A stretch of DNA of 60,000 nucleotides from Bolinopsis microptera (taxonomy: Eukaryota > Ctenophora > Tentaculata > Lobata > Bolinopsidae). The position numbers were made by a program, and so were the translations under genes. The DNA is taken from NCBI RefSeq assembly GCF_026151205.1, contig NC_087074.1:14037167-14097166 (forward strand), in the 5' to 3' direction. The notes under the pieces were generated by a model. The model did no database searches, was not told where the DNA came from, and worked only from the letters and a program-made list of their open reading frames with translations. Positions 34,340 through 47,287 of the stretch are shown here, piece by piece (positions within the stretch are counted from its first letter, which is position 1; every line of letters begins with the position of its first letter).

Positions 34340-35875
34340 ATGGGATTAGGAAAACTCATGATGAGTTACATAAAGAAAATTTTTGCGTCACCATCTAAAT
34401 CATCTAAACTTAGTGAACAAGAGGCGAAAATAAAGAGGAGTGATGGACATGAAATGAACCTTGATGAGCTTTTTCAAGGATCAGGATTAGGCAAAACTCA
34501 ATTCTTTCTGTGGGGGCTTCAGTTTCTCATCGCCTTGGTGCATCTGTCTATATACTTCATGACAACTATTCTCATTCCCTATCTACGCTGTGAGTGGGGT
34601 TTTAACACCTGGGTTGAAGTGGCTGTTGGATCAGCTTTACCTATGTCAGTTGCAGTGAGTGGAGTTGTAGCTGGTAATCTTGCTGATAAAGTTGGAAGGA
34701 GAATGGTCTTATTGGTAACAACCGTGTTCTTGGCAATTGGCTCCATCATGATTGTTGTTTCACCAAACGTTTGGGTCCTGCTGGTTGCTCTTATAATACA
34801 AGGGATTTGTACTGGTATTGCCTATCCTGTTTGCTTTGTCTAAGCTGTAGAAATCACTGCTTCCAATAACAAAGAGCTAGCCGTCATGATCGTGCATCTC
34901 GGCGGGCAGTTCGGAGGGGTATTCTTGTCCACAGTCTCCTACTTTGCTATCAACAATATAGGATGGCGGTATGTGGTGGCAGTGATTTCATGTCCGTTTA
35001 TTGTCATTCTCATAGGCCTGATCATGTGTCCAGAAACCCCACGTTACTTGCTAGTTCATGGGAAAGGTGAAGAAGCGATACAGTCGTTAAAGAAAATCTA
35101 TGAGTGGAATAGAGACGTTTTTCCAAAAAACTGTGTATCTATTAAAAAGTCTGATATTGTCGAAAAAGCTGGAAAGTTGCTGGACATATTTAGTTTCGAA
35201 TACAGAAAGCCCACCATACTTCTGACAACCACATTGTCCGCAAACTATTACATATTCTTAGCATTTGCGGCATACCTTCCCCTCGCTTCAGAGAATACAA
35301 AAGAAAGTCAGAACATTTACTTTGCAAATGATACTTTATGCCAAAATATCCTTGACAAGAAAGCTCTGGCAGGAAATATTGTAGCTTTTTTTGGGGACGT
35401 CCTTGGGGTTCTCTTATCAGGATTTCTTGCAAAGAGGGTGGGTCGGAAATTCATCGTCATCGGCTTCTCTTTACTAGCTCTGTTATGCACCATAGCAGGC
35501 TTTTTCGATTTAAATCAAACCGTGAAGATGATCTTGAACATGCTACTTCGCTTGGTTGGAACTGGGTTACGGTATAGAATATATCTTATTACCGTGGAAT
35601 GTTATCCCACCGTCCTCAGAAGCACAGCTTCAACCTTCATACACTCTCTTGGGGACGCTGGTGGCACAGTTGGCAGTTTCCTCACGTACTTATTGTATCC
35701 AGTAAGTCCGGTATCTGTGGTGAGCTTGTTTGTTGGGGCGGCAGCGGTACAACTGATGGCATCGGTATTTTTGAACACTGAAAACAAAGATTTAGCTGAT
35801 CACACAAAAAGGGCAGATTCAACAGGACATGATTCTCAAAAAGACGAAAATTATGTGCTTAACCGAGACTTTTAA
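34340..35875 (+). pseudogene. SVOP/SLC22-like MFS transporter, copy 2 (one nonsense codon)
   Basis: About 98% identical to copy 1. The first 167 codons look identical by eye, then TATTCT becomes TAAGCT at 34841, giving a TAA stop in TM4-TM5. After it the frame stays open to the normal C-terminus (ENYVLNRDF), with an in-frame 3-bp insertion (HLGGQFGG against YLGQFGG) and about a dozen replacements (for example WNG to WNR and TLECYP to TVECYP). There are no frameshifts, so the lesion is recent or the codon is read through. A downstream ATG at 34886 would give 329 residues lacking the first four or five TM segments, unlikely to work as a transporter. Confidence 0.85.
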
Positions 35876-36306
35876 ATCGTTATTTTCCAATTTCTAAACG
35901 TTTTATTCGTATTGCAAAGAATTGAGTGTTCAGATTTGCTTCATAAATAGCTAAGTGGGTAGAGTTAGGAAATATTCAGCAAATCTGGCTTGTTAAGAGA
36001 ATATCATTAATATAATATACATAATATAATTTGTTTATAAATAAATCATCATTCAAATTTTTGAAGTGATGCACATTTGTGAACTACTTCTTGAGTTTCA
36101 AATCGAATAGTTTTTAATTCCTTCGAATCACTGTGGCCTGTAAGTCTGACTGATGCAGATGTAGATAGTCGGCTGCTGTTTACAGCAGCCCTCGTCGGAG
36201 GTAAGGGGAAATAACAGTTTAAGATTACTGTCAAGTGAACCACTAAACGTTTTGTTTTCTATGTTTTTAATCAGACAAGACAGCTGACTTACATTGAAAA
36301 TTGCAG

Positions 36307-39300
36307 GAGCGAGAAAAGAGGAGAAGGAGAGTGCTGGTTGAACAGTTGGCAGCGCACGAAGCTATCGAGCAAGCCAAACACGAGGACATGCTCGTCACGT
36401 GTCTGATGAGACAGTCGCAGCTGGAGCGCCGCATTGCGCTGCAGCTCCTCCAAGTCAGACTGGAGAAGGACGTAATTAGGAACAACCGGCTCCAGAGGGA
36501 GCAGCAGTACATGCAGCGCCGGTTGAAGGATTTCGACGAGGCGCTGAACTTAGAGGCGGAGGTGGCGCGCCTGACTAAGCAAGAGTACGAGGAACAGTGT
36601 CAGAAGGAGTTAGCACGTCACGAGGCCATAGCTGCGGAGAACCAAAACGCTAAATACATGAAACACTTCAATATGTGCAGAGATGTGAGTGGTTACTTTT
36701 TAGCGGTTAAAATTGAATTTGGATTTATAAACTGAAACACACTATAAACTGAAACACACTATATTGGATATGTTTAACAAAATTTTTGTTGTGACCAGTT
36801 TATTTACCAAGGATTATCCTGATTTTAATTTACTTCTACTAGTAGGTTTAACAAGGTTTTTATATCATATTATCAGAAACACCATTTTCATACCACCACC
36901 GTAACAAGTATTACTATGTCAGACGTTGATGCAGATAGTAGATATGTCGTGCATTGCTGGACAGTATAGAAATCTCTCCGAACAGCCAATACCAGTGCAG
37001 ATGTGGAGACAGTGGAAGGTAACTTCTGAACAGGAAAAATGTTGTTTTGTACCCCCCCCCCCCCTATGTTTTGTACCCCCATTTTCGTTTTTTCTCGATT
37101 CATTTGAGTTCTGATAATCTGTTTTCGCTTTTTTGAGTGGGTCGATTCTGTTCCGATTTCCAATTCAAAACGAATATTTGAGATAATTATGATTGGAAGC
37201 TATAACAAATCTGCCATTTTAAGGCACTGTTCGTGGCGGGCAAGCCGTTCTACGAGGACAGAGCAGAAACCCCAGCAGATATTGAGGAGGACTCCGAGGC
37301 AGTGACTGTTCTGAACGAGTGTGATATGAACCAGTACAAAACTCTCGTAGGAGAATGGGTTAGTACCGTATTTATGATCATATATCTGGATTTACACCAT
37401 CATTTTCATGATATGTTTGCTTATTTCTCCTTTATATTCCTGATTAATGCGATCTGTATTACTTTCTTTTAAATTCAACTTTATATTAAACTCAATTCTC
37501 CCTTCAGGTTCCCCCGGATGAGCACCCGGAAATAACCCCTCACATGCCCTTACAAAACAACTACATCCTAGGACACATCCTGAAACGTCTGACTGATATT
37601 GTGTATCCACCCTCCAATCCACCTACACCACCTCAGTTCCCAGAGTTCCCTATCAAGGCCTGTGTTGTCGGCAAGACTTTCAGTGGGAAAACGTCCGTGC
37701 TACAGGCTCTTAGTGCAAAGGTTTTAGTCTTAATGATCTAACTGACTTGAGACTTCGAACAGTTAACGCTTTTTGATGTACAATTTTGATAAAATGTTGT
37801 CTTTTATTTGTCGCATTTTTTTAATCATGCATTTAATTTAATCAGAAACGGCTCCAAGTGTTAGACATTGATATTCTTGTGAATGACGCAGTAGCTGCTT
37901 TCAACAACAACGAAACAGTTGAAGTGACAGAAATAGTGGAAGTTGGAGTGGCAGTTCCAGTACCATCCCAGGGAGAGGTGGCAGGAGAAGGTGGCGCACC
38001 ACCAGAGGGAGAGAAGAAGGAGGAGGTGGTGGCGAGTGAAGCAGCACCCCCCGCTGAGCAGGCTCCTCCTGCTGAGACTCCTCAGGAGGTATGTTATAGC
38101 TTGTTATGTTGATAAAATATATGTTAGATATGAATGATAATATAATGAAATGTTTCTAGGGAATGAATACTACTTGTTTTCAGATTGGTGACATTCATAA
38201 CACCTTACACTCTTATATTTAAAACATAGCGGTCACATAAAATGATGCAAATAGTAAATAAAATATAAACCAATCGATTTTATCGAGCTTAAAAGGCATT
38301 ATTAAATTATTAATCCTCTTAATATAAATGTTCAGGACGCAGTACCTGGAACTGTCCCCTCACCAGTCCCCACAATACAATCAGTGACAAAACAAGTTCC
38401 CTCGCCTCGTGCTGTGCTGGGTAAAGCTGTAGAGCAAGCCATGGGCAAGGGAAAGAGCATTCCTGTTCAAATCCTCATCGACATAGTGGTCCACGGAATT
38501 CGGTGGGTGTATTTTTAATCCATAGACTTTTTAATCGAGATAAATTCGGTTCATAATATAAATTCGGTTTATAATATAAATTCGGTTTATAATATAAATT
38601 CCCAATTACCATACATTTTCAATATTGCCGTGTGTTTAAATGAAGTTGATCCTTCTCTAACGTTCTCCCAATTCTCAGCGAGGTTCCCGAAGGTACCGGC
38701 TGGATTCTTGACAACTTCCCCAAAACATTAAAACAAGCGAAAGCTCTGGAAAAAGCCCTGAGCGGTTTCTCCGGTTTTGAGAGCAGAGCCTCGTTCCTGA
38801 GTACCCCGCTGTCAGGTGCTAAAGGTAGTGCAGCAGCCACACCCCGGAATACTCCCTCTCCAGCAAGGGGTGGGAGGAACGGGAAGAAGGGGAAGAAGAA
38901 CCAGCTGGTTGAGGAGCCGGATTGTGATAAACCCACCCCGGTTAGTCTTAGATCCTCGTGTAAACGTTTAAAGTCATCATCTTCAATTCATTTCACAAGT
39001 TGTGTACAGTAAACACTTTCAGCACGTATCATTTCATTATAAAGTGTTAAATAACATTCCTAATCTTTAATATTACCCATTTCAGCTGCCGCCACCCATC
39101 AGTGGTATCGACGTAATAGTACACCTGCAAGTTCCGGATAAAATAGCGATAAAGCGGGCGTGTGGGCGGCGCAAGCACAAGAACGGAGAGGAGTACCATG
39201 AGGTGAACCGCCCCCCTCCTGAAGGAAGCTACACTGGAGTCCCTCCTAGTTATGATGAGTTCAATGTTAAGCACAGGTATGTTGTGATCACGTGTTAGGG

Positions 39301-42300
39301 TTTTACTCTGTGTCATCATTCAAGTCATCAATCATTTTATTTCTTCTATTATTCTTATGATTTATGGTCTAGCGAACTTTGTTTTATACTTTCATTTAAT
39401 TCATATTTTGATCTGAAGATGCACTCGCTGGAGTATTTTTATAATTTTTACATTTCAAACACATTGTTATCCCACAACGCACATCATCCCATCAGAGAGG
39501 CCGTTTCACCAACCCTTCAGGAGTATTTCTCCAAATCACTCGACACTGAGTTCGAAACTATGTACGTTCTTTAAATAACAATTATCATTCCTTGTCAATT
39601 ACTGCCAAATAAATTTAATACTAATTTTTGAACTTGACATACAAATTTCTTGAGAGCAATTTTTCTATCATATTATTACCGACCACTTTCTATGAAACTA
39701 CTGGAACTCACCCTCACGGCTCACCCTCACCCTCACCCAGTGTAACAGACCACTCACCCTCACCAAACACATTCCTAGAAGAGCTGCCTGCTGAGAACTT
39801 TGAGATGCCTGCTCAGTAAGTCCCACATTCCACTCATTTTAACTGCTGTTATTTTTACCACGTATTTTTTATATTGCCATATCTATGTTTCGATGGTAAA
39901 CTTCTGAAAAAAGAGGACTACCAATAAATGAAACCCAATTTATTGTAATAGTCAAGTTTTGGCAGTATTCAAGAAGCCCGACCCAGTCCGTAGCAAACGA
40001 TCTTTTGTTAAACCCAAAAAGCATTATCATAAATTAATTCATCATTCATAGAACATACACATTGATTACTTCCAAGTCTACTTGATTCATGTTTAGTGTT
40101 AAAAAGTAAAAAAAAGTAAAAAGGAAAAAAAAGTAAAAAAAAATTTCGTTGATGTATTAGTATTATCAGCCCTAGCCCAGACACGCATCCTATTGAGGAC
40201 GATGCTTACAAACAGCTCCAGCCACGGTAAAGCTATCGTTCGTGAAACATCTTTCTGTTAAAACTCGTGATTCGAGGTTTAAACCTCAAACCTCATTTCG
40301 CTTCTTTTAACCTTGGCGTGTGCTCTTAAATATAAAGTTGATTACTCGTTGTGTGCTGTTCTGTTTATTCATGTTTTTCTTGTTTTAAATGTATTCTTTC
40401 TTCGGAGATTAATTGCATAATTATGTCGACATGGAATCATCGATTGGATTTTTGTGAAACACTAAAAGTCGAGATCTAGTGTTGTGTACGTGTTTTCGAC
40501 GACTCTGGCCCCTCATTATAATACGCTGATGTTCAGGTTGGTTACATATCAAGAGGAGTGGCCCAAGATGGAGAAGTGGTTTGGAATGTTCAACAATCTC
40601 GTTACAGTTGACGCTCAGCAGCCACTCAGTACGTTCTTAGATGTCTTGTAATTATTTCCATCATTTTTTATGGAACATTTGTTCATCATTTGCTAAGAGA
40701 CTGTCGTGAGATCATCATCATGACTATAAATCCCACCAGGCAACGTGGAAGAGAAAGTAGAAGATCACTTGAACGAGGTCCTGGAGAAGAAACAGAAGCC
40801 TCCAACTCCAGCCCCAGCTCCAGAGGAGATTCCAGCTCCAGAGGAACCAATAGAAACCCCCACCAAGACGGAGGAGACTCCTGGCGAGGAGGGTGCTGAA
40901 CCCGCTACTCCTCCCGAGGGGGTACCAGAAACTATTCCTGAGGAACCTCCAAAACCTCCTTCACCTAAACCTGGTCAGGATTACTTCTGTGCTCATTTGC
41001 ATCATCGAATAAAGACTGCTGTCACTTGTTGAATCGAATAAGTTTTACTTTTCCGTTTTTAAAGATAGTTTTAAATCAATGCCAAGAATTGGGAAAATCT
41101 ACCGCTAAACTGAGCAAATTACAGGGAGTGATGAATGGGCTTATGTTGACGAACCTATTCCTCACGATGCAGCAAACATTCTGTTTCCTCAATGGGAACT
41201 TGTGGAAGACTCGTATCTTAAACTTTGTAAACATACCTTCAAGAAGATCAGAGAAGAAAGAGAAATAATCATCAGATACTTTTATTCTACTAAAAAGAAT
41301 TTCGTCGTGTTTTTACAGGTATGCTGTTGTGCTTACTGTTGACTATAATAATTCTGACTAAATTCAAAACTGATTAAATGTAAAAGTACAGGAAGAATTT
41401 GTAATAAAAATTCCTTTTTTACAGAGACCCGACAACAAGCAGACTTTCGTGACAAGTTGGGTGAAGAATTACAACAGTGTAGCTGAAGATATGCGTGAGG
41501 ATATGGAAATGAAGGCAGAACTTCATCAAACTGTAGAGGTAGTTCTGCATTCCTAAGGAATGAGTTATCTTCCCGTTAAATTCCGCTCTATTAACTTGGA
41601 ATCGTTACTATTTCTGATTGGCACCTAATTAGTAATTAGTGGGTTAGAAGCTCCCTACCGGAACCTTGTTGTATGGCACTAATCACTGTGGCCAGGAGCT
41701 ATAATTCACTGATCTGCGACTACATAATATGTAGTATTATTATATAATATGACGATGCATGAATGCACTGTAATGTGTTTATGAGTGTTAATGACCGAAT
41801 CTTCAACCATTCAGGATCTTCAAGAGAGGTTATGGGACATTTCTGACAAGAAGAAAATCGAAGCGGAGGAGGAGAAACAAAGTATTGTGACGGAACAGTG
41901 GCTTGAAGATCACATCGGCCTGCTTACCAACCACTACATTCAGCTTCTACAGGTCATTCCAGATCTATTACCACTCGACGTTTCCACTTTTCCAGTTTAA
42001 AGTGTCATCCCTCTATTGAATCGATTTATTTAAATTGGTAATCGGTTCGCTCGCGAACATCAAAATTCTTGTTGATAACCATTTGGCAAATTTCAGGCTG
42101 AAGTCGACAGATACCAAGGATCGGTTCGTCTGATCCGGGACTACTATCAAGTGAGTGGGAAGAAGATTCTGGATGAGCCAAGAAAAGAGTTTACAAGAGT
42201 AGCACTCGTAGAATTGCCTCGGACTGACACTCCCCGACCTCCCAGGTGGGAGTTTTATTTAATTTGTTGTAAAATAGGGTCTACTTGTTGCTATGGCGAC

Positions 42301-45300
42301 AACCCAAAAATTTGTAAGTAAAGTTGAGTTTCAGCAGCAAGGGTGAGCGCGCATTTGGTATATATAGTATTGATGCTTTTCATACAAACAAGTTAAAACA
42401 AATTCTTTATGTCGTACGGTCAAACATTTAAGCTACTAGACCTCACATGCTCAATGATCGATAGTCGATACATTCAAATTTCAATACATTGAATAACGCT
42501 TTAAAATTGTTTGGCAGGTCTGCCCAGAAGGCAGATATCCAATTCAAAAAAATCTAACCTTTGTAGTAGTTAAAGTAGGATTAAAGTGATAAATTTGAGT
42601 TCCTAAGAATGTCTTAAATTTCAGTGAGGAGAAAAATGAACGCTCATCTGCTCGGAGTGATCGAAGCAAGTCAGCAGGGAAAGTTCAATCAAGCCCCAGT
42701 GGAGCGACTCCAGGGCTTCCTGCTGTGGATTCTGAAGAAAGTGGGGAGCCTGAGATTCAGAGACGAATACCGCTGGTCGCACGAAAAGCTCTCGAGCGAG
42801 AAAGTACATGTGATATGATTCTTACGTGTAATGTAGAATAGATCATTCTTAAAAAGTTGGGCAGTTAAGAGTTATGAACAATTATTTGTAAATTCCAATA
42901 TTTTGAATAATGAATTGTCCCATTATATTATCTCGCTGATTTTCCAGCTCCACAATCAGGCCGGAAGAGTGGTAGACCTCCAAGAGAAACTCCTGACCAA
43001 GACTTGGAAGAAGCTCAGATAGTGGAGGCTTACATCTCCGCTCTTGCAGTTATCGAGCAACTCAAACAACCGTCTGAGGAAGAGGCTGCTGCGGAAGCTG
43101 GCAAGGTTAGAATATGGCCTCATTCTTACTTTTCATCACCAATTTTTCTGTCCTGTTTTAGGTTTTGATCCCCTTTCTCATTTCTCACGCTGACACCTCA
43201 GTCTTCGCGGCAGGGTAAAGCCAAGGGGAAGAAAGAGAAACCGAAGAAAGGCAAGAAGTCAGTCTCTCCGGCAGTCACACCCACTGCCGGCACACCCGTA
43301 CCTGAACTTACTCCAGAAGAAATAGCTCGACTGAAGATGCTGGAGAGAGCTAATCTGGAGTGCACGTCTGCATTATTGGCCGAAGATAAGGCTCTTAATC
43401 TTAAGCTATCTGTCGTCAAGGTAGATAAAGTTACATTTTATTATCTAAATATATATACTTACGGTAACAATCATTGAAACTGACAGTGCCCAATGGTCTC
43501 TAAATTTTAAGTTTCATGATTTTCATCCTTAGTAATTTTAATAGATGTTTGTATATCAGGGTAATACCATTTTTATAATGAATATAAATTCAGCTGAGGG
43601 CAATAAACGTTATCAAAGACCTAAAAGAACGAGCATCTAAAATGTATGACGTTCAAAACGATTGGATTGGGCAGCGATTCCAGAAAGAAATGGACAGGTA
43701 AAATTCTCGTGATGAAAAAATACAAACTCTTTTATCCTACATGAAATCCATTTTATTCTAAACTACGATAACTCTATTGATTGTTTGCAATAAACAATAT
43801 GAATTGTCAATCACACCAAAAGTCCATCACCGTTATTCCTTAGCATCAAGACGATGTGTTTGATGCTAAGTGACGTGATAGAGAGTGAGAAATCTCTCCT
43901 GCCTCAAGTAATTCTGACTGATGAGAAGTTTGAGGTGGACCTGTCCTACAAGATGTTCGAACCTCTCGTAACCCCACCTCCAGATGAGCCTATTGAGATG
44001 CCAACACCTAATCTATTCACTATCGCTCAGGTTTGTAAAAACATTCGGCTAACTTAATTTTAAGTATTGACGTATTTAATTCAAACGAAATAAATTAGAA
44101 TCGAAATTCTAATAATAATATATTTTTCATATTATCAGGGTTGAGATATATATTTCTTTAAAACTCATGCCATGGTGCGTTGTCCAGTTTCTTCAGAAAT
44201 CTATTTTTCTCAGATACAAGAACTTCACCGGAACTTGAAGGAGGTAGCTCCCTCGGGCTACATCTCCCTTGACATGCTGACGGAGATGTTCGAGCCTCCT
44301 TCTTTTCTCCCCGAGATCTGGCAGAATGTAACTTACCAACAGGTATTTAACTGAAAGCTAGTTAATTAATTAATCAGCTACTAAAGGCTAGTTAATTAAT
44401 TAATCAGCTGCTAAAAGCTAGTTAATTAAATAATCAGCTGCTAAAAGCTAGTTGCTAGTATTAAAATGAAGTGGACCTGGTGTGATGTTGAGTGACAACA
44501 AGGATCACATCTTTAGTAACATTGTATTAATTTAACAAAGTGAGTAAAGACTGATGGCTAATTAAGAATTAGTCTGAAAACATGCACTACTATATGCCAT
44601 GGTGGTATTTTACGGTATACAATCAATAATTATAATCATTTATAGCTCTTTAATCACGGAATCATTTTAGCTGGAAGAGCTGTTTTCGAGACACTTGTGT
44701 GAGACAAAGTATATAAACTGGAGAACGGTTCTGTTGTCCTGTATCCTTCCAATACCTCTACCTTCACAAGCTCAACTCATCAGCACGGCTAAACAGTACA
44801 GAACTATAGATAAAGATAACACTGGGAAGATTGATATGGCGGGATATGCTCAGGTTAGAACACGATCACTTATTTTACTTTATGAACGACCACAATTCTC
44901 AGAGGCTGTATCCCATGTCCATGTTTTATGTTTTATTCACGATTCTTGACTGCGCTTTTCACAAACCACCATTTCGTTTATTCAGGGTGACCTGTGGTTT
45001 GGTAATGAGGATCTCATGACACCCGATGGTACTGCCAAATTTGACAGACTGGGTTACTTAAAGATAACCTTGTTCACTCTGTTGTGTGATGAGAACTACA
45101 AGATTGAATACACTGACTTCCTCTTGCTGTTTGCATCTGATCCTGAACCTGGAAACGGTTAGAAGTTCTAGTTGATCCCCTCTTACCACGTGACTCTAGT
45201 AGTCCACCTGTTACCTGTAATGATCCCTTCTTACCACGTGACTCTACCCACCTGAACAACATTTTTACCAACTCAAGCTAACTTGAGCTCACCAACAATT

Positions 45301-46237
45301 ACTCTGACCCCTTCAGGTGCAATGAAAGCTCTAGCAGTGATGACCGGAGACGAGGTAGAATGGCCGACATACATTGAAACTCCTGACCCCACCAAAGACT
45401 TTGAACAGTCCAGCAGTCACAGCACCACTGGAGCTGTAGAGAACATGCCTGTACGGGGGTCCCCTATCACACTGGAGCAACTTCTCAGGGTCATCTCTTT
45501 CAACAGGATGCCTACTCGAAGTCTCAAACTGGTGCAGGTATTAAGCGATGAGGAGTTTATTTTAAAGATATGATAGATAAAATAAGAAATTTCCAGCATT
45601 TGACTTAGTTATTCTAATAATATCTTTGCTGCGATCTTAGATAAAACCTTTAGCTCCAAGTACAGTACGAGTTAACTTTTGTCAACAATTGGAGTTGGAA
45701 TATTAGCATCTAAATACCTATTATAAATTACTGTTGTGTTAACATGTTAATAGAAAACAGTAAAATACTTATAACATTTTATTATACAATATACATTAGT
45801 AATATTATTAGTTATATTGATAATATATAGAAATATTATTAGTAACATATTAGTGATATTATTAGTAATATATTAGTAATATTATGACTGAATCGTGTCC
45901 AGGACGAAATGACGGCAGTGTTCAAAGAGGTACAAGGAGAGGACGGAACAGCTGACGTCAGTACCATTCTAGTTCACCCTAAGAGTCGGGATATTATCTT
46001 GCACACCCCATCATATCTCCTCGTGGTAAGAAATATTCTCACATTTCATGATTAAACCTTATGTTAAAACCCTTCAAAACAGCAAGATATGAGGTGTTCT
46101 TTGCATTTTACCCTATATTATAAATCCCAACCCTGACGAATAACGTCCTTACTCTTCAGGACTATCGCACATTACTCCTAGAAGCTATCTCTCAAGACAC
46201 CAAGTTTGCCGAAAGAGTTTCACAGCCATTGGTGTAA
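36307..46237 (+). CDS. SPEF2: SPEF2 (sperm flagellar protein 2), exons 11-38 to stop
   Basis: Exons: 36307-36684, 36935-37018, 37224-37358, 37508-37720, 37846-38088, 38336-38502, 38679-38940, 39086-39276, 39496-39561, 39741-39815, 40170-40226, 40537-40628, 40740-40973, 41125-41318, 41425-41538, 41815-41952, 42097-42245, 42625-42803, 42948-43105, 43202-43420, 43594-43697, 43844-44030, 44214-44342, 44671-44853, 44986-45157, 45317-45537, 45903-46025, 46160-46237. Phases agree throughout; with the 5' block the frame is 1,826 codons plus stop (human 1,822). Coiled coil (EREKRRRR...) leads to an adenylate-kinase-like domain: P-loop GKTFSGKTS, core GWILDNFPKT, lid GRRKHKNGEEYH. Pro/Glu-rich linkers and GSDEWAYVDEP follow, then a C-terminal EF-hand-like DKDNTGKIDMAGYAQ. 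Donors at 40974 (GTCAGG) and 41953 (GTCATT) are weak. Exon 19 (39496-39561) and 20 (39741-39815) are the least certain. Confidence 0.93.
44345..44460 (+). repeat. Tandem repeat of about 36 bp (x3) in a SPEF2 intron
   Basis: GCTAGTTAATTAATTAATCAG followed by 'ctgctaaaa' recurs three times. The duplicate SPEF2 fragment at about 56,600-56,680 has fewer units. Confidence 0.8.
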
Positions 46238-46664
46238 GGCAGATGAAGAGCAAATTATACAAATTAAAGCTATAATGTTTTGGTGATTGGATTTGAAAGA
46301 ACTGTTTATGATTTCTGTGATGGTTAAAGGATTCGCATGAATTTATTTTCAAGGTCTTTCGGCCATTGTTTGTAAAAATTTTGTAAGCGAGTTTCATTAT
46401 TCGATCGTGGTATTGTAAATGAACTGTAATATACGTCTAAGTTATTATAATGTAAGATCGTATCATAATGATTCACAGTTTTCTCTTTTTAGATACATTT
46501 TTTATTTAACCAAATTTCTTGTACAAAGAATACCTTTACATTGTCAATAATTTGTTCAAAAACACAAATATGAAATATGGGAAAGTTTCTTATTATATAT
46601 AAAATCTGCAAAATAGTGTGCACTGAAAGTCTGAAATAGTATACCCAATCTTATTTTTTGTACG

Positions 46665-46670
46665 AATAAA
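46665..46670 (+). promoter_or_regulatory. Candidate SPEF2 poly(A) signal
   Basis: AATAAA lies about 430 bp after the SPEF2 stop and before the end of the convergent ABC gene (stop at 46809). A 3' untranslated region of that size is plausible. Confidence 0.4.
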
Positions 46671-47287
46671 AGTAGAAATTAGACTCCCTGAGTGTCTTAT
46701 TCATCAGAATAATTCTTTTAAAAACAAAATCACGGAGAATGGTCAGTAACAAATAAAATATCATAAGTTTAAACATTATGGAACAATCTGAAACCGTCTT
46801 AATAATCATTATTCCTCGGATGGACCAAAGTTATTTTCATCTAATTCACAGTCTACAAATAAAGGCCCGTCCTCTTCAATTAGTGGACATTCCTTGTTGA
46901 CAACATCATTCAATTTCTTGTCCTTAGAGTGGCTAACTTGTCTAACGAATTCCTGAGAAGCTTGTTTCATGAGCTGTTTAGCATCCTCTCCTGACACGAC
47001 ACTCTCCTTCATCTTCTTACAAGTATCCTCGACCAGCTGTTTGGATACCAGGTTAGCATAGTACTTGCCTAGCTCCATCAGCTGTTCATGAGTCCCTCTC
47101 TCCTTAACCTCCCCGTCCTTCAGACAGATAATCTCATCTGCCTGTCTTATAGTGCTGAGTCTGTGAGCTATAACTATAGTTGTCTTGCCCTTCATTAGTT
47201 TGTCCAGTGCCTCCCGAACTTCCTTCTCGTTTTGAGCGTCCAAAGCGGAGGTCGCTTCGTCTAATATCAGGATATCAGGATCTCTCA

